Shown here: one piece after another, positions 9,709-19,288 of the stretch
Layout of the letters: each line of letters opens with the position of its first letter
Position numbering within the stretch: position 1 is the stretch's first letter
DNA from: Heracleum sosnowskyi
Lineage: Eukaryota > Streptophyta > Magnoliopsida > Apiales > Apiaceae
Direction of reading: 5' to 3'
Length of the DNA: 64,000 nt
Assembly (NCBI GenBank): GCA_030848705.1
Contig: CM061243.1
Coordinates: 102,298,436-102,362,435 of the forward strand
Notes under the pieces: model-generated
What the model was told of the DNA's origin: nothing
What the model saw: only the letters and a program-made list of their open reading frames with translations
Database searches by the model: none
Translations under genes and position numbers: made by a program

Positions 9709-10836
9709 TGTTGGCTGTGAAAAGCTGCTATGACCATTTTCATCAGACGTGTTTCCCATTAAATAACGATTATAGAAGGGGGTTGAATATAATCGTACAA
9801 ACTAATCGAAATGAAACAGATATTATATGAACAATACCAGCTTTTATTAATCTTTATAAAAAATGATACAAACTCTCTCAAGAAATTGTGAGTTCTTGAG
9901 AGCTGCTAGGTTTACAAATACTCGTGTAAGTTGTTACAATATATAAAACATATCATGTACGTTTATATACACACACATCTACTCTTTCTGTTACAGAAGA
10001 TAATCAAACTTAAATGAGATTGATATGCTTGTCGCTTATCTTCCGTAAACAGCTGCTCTTCCTGACTTTATACAAACCGACATATATAGCAAATCAATCC
10101 TCTCCTGAAATCATGGATCAGTATAAATCAGTATAACTACTGATTATGTTAACTCCTGATGATGTCATCCATTGTCAGCTAATACACTAAGGGCCCATTT
10201 GATAACAACTGAATGAGTACTTATGAACTGAATGAAAGAAACAAAGTCATCCAGATTGTTTGTTTGGTTGTCTAAAGTTATGAACGAATTAAAAATCAGC
10301 CGAATGAGTCCGTCTTAAATTTCTATCTGGACGATTCATGAACTACATTGATTAATGTACTGTGATCAAAATAGCTTCTTGTCTTTTATATTGTAGCTTT
10401 TTTGAAACCTTTTTTTGTCTTACAATTAAATAACAGCACCATTGCTTTTACATTAAACTAAAATTATCGTTATCATTACATGTATTTAGGAAACTACAAA
10501 TTGAATTAGCTGAGAACTATAAAAAAAAATTCATTAAATTTAAATACAAAAAGTATTTTGTAAATAACCGCTTAACAATATTGGGAGATACTTTTTATGT
10601 AATTTGAATTTTATTTTTTTCAATACAAAAAATAATAATATATATTACATTTTAATATATTTATTTATTCAGAAAATATGATTCAGATTTACCAAATGAT
10701 TTAAATGTACAATTCAGAAATTTAATTCGTTCAGAAATTTTAACCATCCAGAAAATATGATCCAGATTTATCAAATGATCCCTAAGTACTCATGCCTTAA
10801 ATCCTGATGCACTCCTTAAATCAATAATATCCAACA
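9709..10836 (-). repeat. Copia-1 3' LTR (with MITE inserted)
   Basis: Minus strand: starts TGTTGGATATTATTGATT at 10836, directly after a purine tract, and ends ...CACAGCCAACA at 9709, giving the TGTTGG...CCAACA ends also seen in the related solo LTR at 53145. It contains ATTCAACCCCCTTCTATA near its 3' side, a sequence typical of this copia group. Length is 1,128 bp, or 536 bp without the 592-bp MITE. The flank at the 3' side is ACAAT; its partner is outside the window. Confidence 0.8.
10191..10782. mobile_element. Tourist-like (PIF/Harbinger) MITE, 592 bp
   Basis: Ends are inverted repeats: GGGCCCATTTGATAAC on the left and, on the other strand from the right, GGGATCATTTGATAAATC. Direct TAA duplications flank it (10188-10190 and 10783-10785), matching the TTA/TAA target of PIF/Harbinger MITEs. 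Inserted in the Copia-1 LTR, hence younger. No coding capacity. Confidence 0.85.
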
Positions 10837-10850
10837 ATCTCCCCCAATTT
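10837..10850 (-). other. Copia-1 polypurine tract
   Basis: Read on the minus strand the sequence is AAATTGGGGGAGAT immediately before the LTR start TGTTGG. This is the expected plus-strand priming site and fixes the LTR boundary. Confidence 0.85.
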
Positions 10851-10891
10851 ATACTTTGTGAAATAAAGCATAAATTTCCTTGAAACCTATA

Positions 10892-13800
10892 TCAAATGCT
10901 CGCAGGATCAATATGAGGATTTTGCCTTAGATATTCTTTCAAGTTAGTAACTCTGATGAACCTTGAATTCCTCTGAAGAAAGTATGTCATTAATTTGTCT
11001 TCTCCAGCTAACAGCAGATCAATCATCTTCAAACTTAGACACTTCAACTCAGCATCATCCTTATGATCAGTTTGATAGATGGTTGCTCTCAGTTCTTCAA
11101 CAGAGCTATTCAGGATACTCCTTCCCAGATAAATAAATTTAAGCTTTTCACTATCAGGACTGAAATTCAGATGTGTAACTCCAAAAGACTCTTCTATATA
11201 AACACAACACTTCTTCATTTCAACCTCATTTCCATTCATATCAATGTATTTAGGAGCATAACCAGTATATCCAGACTTTGTTCCTTTCAGCTAAAGATCA
11301 ATACTTGATCAAATTTTCTTTCTCCATCTTCTGCATACTTGATCTTTAGGAACTAGTAGAAAAAGAACATAATTCAGTTCTTCCCATCTCTTCATCACAA
11401 TATCCAGAGCTGATAAAATGAATATAGTTCCATCCTTAAGAAAATACAGAAGTTTCTCTTGAGGAAGATTTCCATCATGCAAATAATACACCATTTGAAC
11501 ATATATAAGCTTATCAAGATGTCATTGAGTCATTTTATGATAAGTGGATTTCATATTCACTTGGAACGTCCTAAATTGGCTTAAATTGATTGTTTGTACT
11601 CAAGTGCGTGGTGTTTTTAATGTGTTTTGTGTTAGTTTATGCAGAGTTGCTTCGTCAGCAGAGAAGTGGAGTTTCTGTGGTTTGCAGTGGTGTTTTGAGC
11701 AATTCTGTGAAGGCCAAGTGGTTGCGGAGCGAGAGAGCGCAAGGAAAAGTCAAAGAAAAGCAAAGTGGAGATTCTGGACAGAGACCAGGCGCGCCCGCAC
11801 CCTATCAAGCGCGCCCGCGCTCCCCAAAATCCTGAAAAAGGCAATTCTGAGTCTGAAAAGGAAATTAGCTGAAGACCAGTCAACCCTGCAGCCTATATAA
11901 ACTAATGGTGGACGAATTCTGAGACATACATTGAGTTACATACATACATATCCATCCACCGGTGAGGAGAACAAGAGGACGACTGATTACGAAGATCTAG
12001 TTTTCAACTTATCTTTGTATTCTTCTAATTAGGCGATACTTTGGATTCTCGTTTGTTCTTTCATAAATCCTAGCACTTTTATTCAGTATTCTAGACTTAT
12101 TATTATCATGTTTTCATCAGAACCCACGATGATGAACGGTTCGATTATGAACTAATCATCGTCGTGGGATTCTAACGGATTTATTTATGGATTTTAGTAG
12201 TTAATTGTTTTAAAGATGTGTGTGTGATGGCTAATTGATATCCTAGTTTGGTTGTGCTTATTCTTCTTGGATGCGTAGCTAACATCTAAGTTGTTTGTTA
12301 ATCTCTATTGATTGCGAAAGTGGATATAGAGGTTTAGAACTTACCATGCTAGCATAGGTTTATGTATGTTTGTCATGCATGATTCGTAGGTGATTTTAAC
12401 CATCTTACCTGCCCTATGTAATCTGAATGGATAACTTGCTCGTTAAACCGTTATGTTTTCAAATCTTATAGACATATAGGGTCTAAGCATAATTGGTGTC
12501 TGCTTAACTTCTATCTCTTTTGTGGATGTTTGAGTGGTTTGGTATACGTATACTGAAAGGTAGCGTGTACTGATTTCGTGTTATCCGATTAGTTATCACA
12601 ACCGTCACATGCATTGATTAAAGACAAAAGACTCTAGATGAAGTACTTAATGAAGTTAGGATCCCATGTTTATTCTCATAAGTAATTAAACAGCAATCTC
12701 TTTAGTTAATTAAATTCTTGTTAAGTTGAATAGTTAATTTAGTTAATCAAAACACAAACTTGATACTTGTCTTAGCATTGAACAATAGCCATACATTGTT
12801 GCAAAGGTGCATAACTATAATAACCAAAGCAGTCTCTGTGGGAACAAACTCTACTTTATCATATATTACTTGTGACCGCGTTTGCTTGCGTGATTTTGTG
12901 CGAACAGTTTATCACTTAGATTTTCAGTAAGACATGCTCGATCATAAGATGGTGCTTGAGAAATCACTTCAGCTTCTGGATGTCCAAGTCCACCATAAGT
13001 TCCTGGTGCTCGACATTTATTCTTCTTCTTCACAAACTCTTCATAAGATCTTCGAAACTTATCTGATTTGGAAAATCCAACAATATCAGATAAACTTTGA
13101 AGATTTCCACCAGATTTGAAGATTTCATTTATGAGAAGACCATCCTTGCTGTCTCTCACATCATAGCCTTTGCCTTTGTAACATTTCTTCTTGAAATCAG
13201 AGAAGCTTCCATAACTTTTAGAAACATCATTCATTTTTATCAAGTACTCTTCTAGAATAACTCCGGATTTTGCAAACTTAATTCCTCTTAAAGAATTAAA
13301 ATATGTTCTTTCAACCTATTCAGCTGTCACTACATATTCAGGAGTTCTCAAATAGAAAATTTGTTTGTCAGTACTTGATTGATCTTTCTTCTCTGTATCT
13401 TTCCTTTCACCTTAAGACCTTTGAATATTCTCATATTGAGAATCAAACCTTCCAGTAATTGTCTCAGTGCTCTTTCTTCTTCTAACAAAAGGAGTGATTT
13501 CCTCTGCTTCAATTTCAACTTCAGCAGAATCATTCACAAGTGGAGTTTCTGCTAACAGTTTCTTCCCTTTATCTTTTTCAGGAATAAAAAGTAGACTTGA
13601 TGTGACTCTAGCAACAGAACTTGAAGCTTCTTTGATCACTACGCCTTTCATTGGTTCTGTAGTTGACTTGGTAGCTAGCTCTTCATTTTCCTCTACCACG
13701 ACCTCTACCTCTATTTCCTCTTCTTCCTCTTCCACCAGTTTCCTTATGATTTTTCAACATATCAAATTCTATTCTTTGAGCATTAACCATTTCTTCAATA

Positions 13801-16800
13801 TCCTCACCAGGATACATTTCTTGAAGAAACTTTCTTGCTTGTTGATCATTGAAAGCTTCCAGTCTAGGATTTTTGTAGTGCACAACTTCTTCTGTTCCAC
13901 CAATGTTCACAGTTTGATGGAATTTCATAGCTTGATCAGTAGTTGTCACAATTAAATCTTCAGACTGTTGCGTTGTGCCAGATCCAGAGGCTTGAGTTGA
14001 CTGTTGTCTTTGTGATTGACTAGTCCTTTCAACAATTGAAGCGACAGCAGCATCAGTGGTCTCTTTCTGTTGACTTGAGCCTCCATCAGGAGCATCATCT
14101 CTTCTCTGTACTTGTAACTCCGCAGAGCATTTGGACTGAACTATCTTCTCCCCTTTTTTGGCATCAGTACCATCGTCAGGAACCATAATAGAGAGAAGTA
14201 AACCAAGTTTAGCATCCATTGATTTAAAAGTCTCCTCAAGAGCTGCAACTCTCTTTTCAAGAGAAACTTGATCCTTGTGAATAGATTGAAAGTCCTTCTT
14301 CTGAAGAGCAAGATCTTTAAGATGAATGTCAACAAAATTAGCAACACTTTTTGCATTTGACTCCTTGACAGCAGCAATCTCTTCAAAAATAGCCTTGAGC
14401 ATAAGAGAGGTGCCTTTCAGATGAGTCTTGAGATCAGAAGACTTGATTTTCTTGAAGGCTCTTTCCACATGATGATGTGCATTAGATATGCGAATTGCAG
14501 TAGTAGGTTATGTCCATGAAGATTGTTATTGACTCCTTCTGTGAGCAATAGAGACATTATTGTGATCATCTTCAGGACCATAATCAGAACCATCAGAACT
14601 ATCAGAGCCAGCATCATCATCAAGAGCAACATCAGAAGTAGGAACATCAGGATTTACAGGATTGGAAGAAGAGACATCCAATGTACCTGTAACAGATAAA
14701 TCAGGTAGCCCTAAATCTCTCTTTTCTTTTTCAGTGATCTCATCACTTCTCACCAACTCAGTGTTTTGACTGTAGAGAGTCAGACTTAGCACACTTGAAT
14801 GCAAAGCATTCACTCTCATTTCTACCTCTCCTTTTTCCAGTTCAGGAGATTGCCAACTCATAATTTTCATTTTTCACTAAATATTTTCTCACATCCTCAC
14901 ATGACAGGCTCAGATCTCTCAGTGTAGAAGAAATAAGAGGTGGCAGAGAAAAGGTAGGTGCAATCATAAAGATAGGGGTTCCCTCATCAAAGGGTCTATC
15001 TATAATCATACTGACACTAGGAGAATAAACAACCAGAGCAGAGTCAGGATTAGAAACCATACATGTGTCGTCAATGTCCATTGGAACTGAAGATAATGGT
15101 TGAATAAAAAGAGGATCGGCCACAATATTCTGGAATTCTTTTGTACTTTGAACATAAGGTTTTTGTGGAGCCTAGACATCAGGGACTGCTTCAGAATTAA
15201 GAGCTGAAGGTTCTTGTGTGTCCTGTCCAACAGTGTGGTCTTCATCAGGAGTTGATGGTTCTTGTGGGACCAGAGGTTCAGAAGCTGCTACATCTTTTTC
15301 TTGTGTAGGTACTTGTGTGCTTCCCTCATTGACTTGATCGTCAAAGTGAGAAATGATATCATCTTCCAGAGCCCCTTGAGCATTGTCAGGAATTATCTGA
15401 GAAGATATCTGATCAGTCAGTATCAATTGCTCCAAGCATGCATCTACTCTTTGAGTAGATGGTTCTTGTGTGGTTTGATCAGTATGGATTGCTATCTCAT
15501 ATTGAGAGCTAGGTTCGTGTGGATCATGATCAGCAATAGGAGCATGAGTTATCTTTTCCTTGACCATTCTTCTTTTTGTTCTTGCAAAACAAATCTTTCT
15601 CTTTAGTCTTGTAGAGGCAGCAACTTCTTTTTGTGCCTCATGTGCAAGTTCTCTGACTCGGTCATATAAGATCTCAATTATCCTCCAAGGTGGTGAGGTG
15701 GTGATGGAGGTGGAGTTGAGTCAGAAATAGTTACTTTCTCATGTGAAGATAATACATCAGTATTAATGGCAGCAGGAAGAATGACAGTAGCAGAAGTTGT
15801 TGTTTCCACGGGAATTATTGTATCATCAGTACCTGGATGTACTTCTGTATCTCCTGTTACCAAGGCATCAGAAGCATCCTTGTCATGAAGAGCCTTATGC
15901 AATTCATCAACTGCTTCAAAGTGAGAGGTGATATTTGCCTTTATCAAACGTTTTCTCTTAGGTGGTGGAGAAGGTTCAAGAGTAACAATAACAGAAGTGA
16001 CAGGAGAAGATTTCTTGAACAGTACTGAGAGAGGTACTTTATCATCATCAGAATCAAAATCAGAACTAAGAACAGTTGTATGTTTTGTCCTAGAGAGCAA
16101 TGAATTTTCTGTCATACCAGTTGTTTGACCGCCTTGTTTTTCCACTATTTGTGAGGGATTTGGTGACAAGGTCCTTAATCCTGAAGGCTGAGAATGCCTT
16201 ACAGATTTAGCTAACCTTGTATGTTTTACAACTTGTTGCTTTTGAGAGCTACCAGAGGTGGGATTTAAGTGTTTAGATACATGTGTGGGTTGTGTACTTG
16301 GGTTAGATCCAGAGGGGGTATCAACTGCTGACCTCTGAATCCTAGTACCAAAATCTCTTCCATAAACAGTAGGCATTCTCTCTTGTAAGATTTGCCTGAC
16401 CTGAATATGATACTCAACATTACCAACAAATAATTGCTTGTTCTTGTTTGTATACTCCTGAAAAGATCTAGAAGTTTTTTTAAACACAGGTAATAAGTCA
16501 TCATCCATGAATGCAACATTAGGGCAGAGATGCTTAAAAATCAGATGTAAAAATCTACCAAAATAGACTACACTCCGATTTTCAGTTATTCTATTACCTA
16601 TATACTCAATAAGCATGCTAACAATATTATAATCATAGCCATAGATAAGAGAGTACCCGATGTTTTGGGTGGCCTGTGTGAGAGCATCAAAATTTGAACT
16701 TTTGTTCATGAAACATTTACCAATGGAATCAAAGAAAAAATTCCATTCCTGCCTGAGTTTGGTCCTGACCAACTTCCCCATACGGGTCATATCACCGTTG

Positions 16801-17195
16801 TACCCAAGTTGACTAATGAACTCCCTTAGCACATTATCATAAAAGGATGGGGTGAATGATGTAGGATTTCCCAGCCTTAAAGCTTCCATTACAACACCGA
16901 CAGTAATGTTGTAAAGATTATGTCTGTAGGAGAAGGTCAACCTTGGTTGGGTATTGTCAATACCTAGAGTATAAGTAGCAGTACTCCATATCTGAATCAC
17001 TGCCTTTGTAGAAATTGTCTTTGGTTGGGTTAGAGCATACCCAATTGAGCTTAAGGCAATAAAATCTTAAATAAGATGAAACTCAGCAGGAGCAACATCA
17101 TTATCAGGAATTGCAGAATAGTTGTTGGTAACAAACACAATATCCTCATGAGTAATGTTCTTATTCACTGGAGGTGGAAAATGCATTGCTGCCAT
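10892..17195 (-). pseudogene. Copia-1 accessory ORF between pol and 3' LTR, decayed, ~1,640 codons
   Basis: ATG at 17195 (MAAMHFPPPVNKNITHEDIV). One TAA at 17069-17067, then open to 15678. Frameshifts near 15685, 15175, 14870, 14520, 13690 and 13250 link it through further open pieces to a stop at 10892, with a gypsy LTR (11538-12906) in the middle. Residues ~60-240 look folded: VIQIWSTATYTL, EFISQLGYNGD, LRQEWNFFFDSIGKCF, IGYSLIYGYDYNIVSMLIEYI, YFGRFLHLIFKHL. This resembles, from memory and unverified, the N-terminal domain of uncharacterised retroelement proteins predicted in asterids. Next comes a long Ser/Thr/Pro- and acid-rich linker with KRKR patches, a coiled coil (14180-14468), an RG-rich block (13683-13735) and a C-terminal conserved part (10892-11494). 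Same strand as pol. Not an envelope by sequence: no signal peptide or membrane segment seen. Confidence 0.7.
11538..12906 (+). mobile_element. Gypsy-type solo LTR, 1,369 bp, copy 1
   Basis: Begins TGATAAGTGGATTTC and ends TTTTGTGCGAACA. Flanks TTTTA (11533-11537) and GTTTA (12907-12911) are a 5-bp target duplication with one mismatch. Joining across it restores the accessory ORF as SDK-MTQ. The 3' part (CAGTCTCTGTGGGAACAAAC, then CGCGTTTGCTTGCGTGATTT) resembles LTR ends of the Tat/Athila gypsy group, whose next bases would be the primer site; none follows here, hence solo. TATATAA lies at 11893 and may be its promoter. Confidence 0.8.
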
Positions 17196-17704
17196 TTTGG
17201 AAAATTTTAGGGTTCTAGAGAAAGAAAGGATGTCTGCACTTAAGAAAAATTAGAGATAATAATTTTAATGAGATGTGTAGTATATTTTGTTTACTCTAGA
17301 CAACAATTGTCTTCCGTAAAATGTGAGTCATGATGATAGTGATACAGATTACGTGCACGAATTAACAACGCACGACTTCTGATGCCCTCGTGATTGTAGC
17401 GCGATACACACATTGTGTGTATATATTGGCGCGTGTGCACCACTTTCCACTTATATATGTTTATAATTGAACAAATTATATAAGCAAATTAGAATTAAAT
17501 CCCTGCAATAAGATAAAACAATTAAAAGATAATCAAATCAAAAAAATGATTTAATTTCTTTTTGCCACAGGAATTAAAGTGGAATCTCAAGAAATCCAAC
17601 AGCCGTTTAAACTGTCTCGCGAATAGGCACTTCTCAAATTCTCCATAAAAGAACTGTCATCACGTATGATGACTTTTCACATTCTTCAATATCAGTGTAT
17701 AAAG
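17196..17704. promoter_or_regulatory. Putative divergent promoter inside Copia-1
   Basis: Non-coding interval between the two divergent extra frames. Facing right: TATAAAG at 17698-17704, followed by a pyrimidine-rich leader, with an inverted repeat GTCATCA-CGTA-TGATGAC (17656-17673) 24 bp upstream. Facing left: TATATAAG (complement of 17450-17457), about 255 nt upstream of the accessory ORF start. A near-perfect 19-bp palindrome ATACACACA-T-TGTGTGTAT lies at 17404-17422, and a TGAGTCA bZIP-type box at 17324. Inference from motifs only. Confidence 0.5.
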
Positions 17705-17770
17705 ACTACCTTCATCTTCATCATTTCTCATTTGGCTCCGGTCTTTCCATTTCCTTCCAACCATCAAAAC

Positions 17771-18323
17771 TAGACCTGGCAATTCGTTTGTGTCGTGTAT
17801 TTTCGGGTCGTGTACTTTTGTGTTTCGTGTACATGAGTGCTAAACACAAAACTGACCTGTTTAGGTTCGTGTACTTTCCGTGTCGTGTACCTTTCGTGTC
17901 GTGTACTTTTCGTCTCGTGTTTCATGTAATTTTAAATAAAAATAAAAATATTTAAATATTTAAATATTTAATTTTCCAGTTAAATTTTAACAAATATATT
18001 TTAAAAATATATATTTATATCATATTTATAAATAATATAATAAAATTTTGTATAAATATATAATAATTATTAATTTATCTAATTTAAATATTAGAAAAAT
18101 CTAATATAAATATAAATATACAAATATAGATTTATTTATATCGTGTACTTCGTGTCGTGCCGTATACCCAAAGGGTAAACACAAAACTGACACTAAATCA
18201 CGGTCGTGTACTTTCGTGTTCGTGTACATTCGTGTCGTGTACCCAAAACGCAAACACAAACACTAAATTTTTGTGTCATTTTCATATCGTGTTGTCGAGT
18301 CGTGTGAAAAATTGTCGGGTCTA
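17771..18323. mobile_element. hAT-type MITE, 553 bp, copy 1
   Basis: Inverted ends TAGACCTGGCAATT and, read from the right, TAGACCCGACAATT, with a perfect 8-bp target duplication ATCAAAAC (17763-17770 and 18324-18331). Inside, both flanks carry many GTGTCGTGTAC-like motifs around an AT-rich core. It sits in the presumed 5' leader of the antisense gene, between its TATA box and its ATG. Confidence 0.93.
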
Positions 18324-18347
18324 ATCAAAACCCTCTTTTCTGATACA

Positions 18348-18744
18348 ATGGCTGCTCTATTCCAGTTCATGCCTATGGAGGAATTCTTGGAGATGGAGTG
18401 GCAGCAACAAGCAAACTATTTGCTTGACGAGATGCAAGCGTTGTTGTTCTTGGATGGAGAAGGTCTCATTGTTGATGGTGAGTTCGCAGAAGGACCACTC
18501 TCCAACCCTCATGTTCACATCATTCTCCCTGGTCCATTTGACGAGCCAATCTTGGGTGAAGATGAGGCTCAAGCAAACCCTTTTGCTTCTCCTACAAAGA
18601 AGTTATGATGAGGGGACTGAGGAGGATACTAACCGTGATTCCTGCAAAGTTCAAGCAGGAAAAAGGAAACGAGACGATGATGATGATTCATCATCAGGAG
18701 GATGTCATGCAATTGACATTCCTTCTGTTGTCCTTTGTAACTGA
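18348..18744 (+). pseudogene. Antisense small acidic protein gene within Copia-1 (unknown family)
   Basis: ATG at 18348: MAALFQFMPMEEFLEMEWQQ, then an acidic/aromatic region (LLDEMQALLFLDGEGLIVDG) and a Pro-containing middle (HIILPGPFDEPILGEDE). The first frame stops at 18606-18608. A one-base shift near 18595 opens YDEGTEEDTNRDSCK, GKRKRDDDDDSSSGG and stops at 18742-18744, so an ancestral protein of about 130 aa is likely. The KRKR basic cluster followed by Asp/Ser suggests a nuclear protein. It runs opposite to Copia-1 pol and has its own upstream TATA (17698); without the hAT MITE the leader would be about 70-100 nt. No family recognised. Antisense extra frames are known in some gypsy (Tat) retroelements; I know of no copia example. 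Confidence 0.5.
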
Positions 18745-19288
18745 ATGTTCAAACGGACATCTTCAGGGAAGAAGATGCACAATAGCTTCTGACTCTATCT
18801 GTTCTTCTCCTGATGAACAGATGGTTGTCCTCTCTGAAGATCTGTTTCCCTCAATATTCAAACTATTATAACCTTTAGGGAGTAGTAAGGCATCTCTCTA
18901 TAGCAACAATGTTAGACAAGATCTACAGGAGAGATTAGCTAGACAGAGTAGTATGATAGCATATTTTGTATAAAGTCGGATGAATGTATATGAAATATTT
19001 TGAATCAATGAATGAAAAGAATCAAAATTTCCTTATCCATTATTGTATTTGACTTTATTTCTATTTGAGCAAAATGTCAGTACTTGATGAATGTATGTAT
19101 GAATTTGACTGAGTACTTAATGAAAGACTCAATCAATTAACACATGCAACTAGTTGTCATCAGTAATGAAAAACTATCAGGATTTAATACTTGTGCTAAA
19201 ATCCTAACGCTTAAGATATCAGTACTTGTAAACTATCAGGATTTATTACTTACTTGCAAATCCTGACCCCCTGATTATCAGTATTTAC
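18745..19288. other. Copia-1 spacer between pol stop and antisense ORF
   Basis: No coding sequence. Contains recurring words such as CAGTACTTGATGA, ATCAGGATTTA and CCTGATTATCAGTA, which also appear in the Copia-1 LTR and in the variable region of pol. It would include the 3' end of the antisense transcript. Confidence 0.5.

Noticed and set aside
13467..13955. 162-codon plus-strand Ser-rich frame
   Set aside because: Antisense shadow of the acidic and RG-rich part of the Copia-1 accessory ORF.
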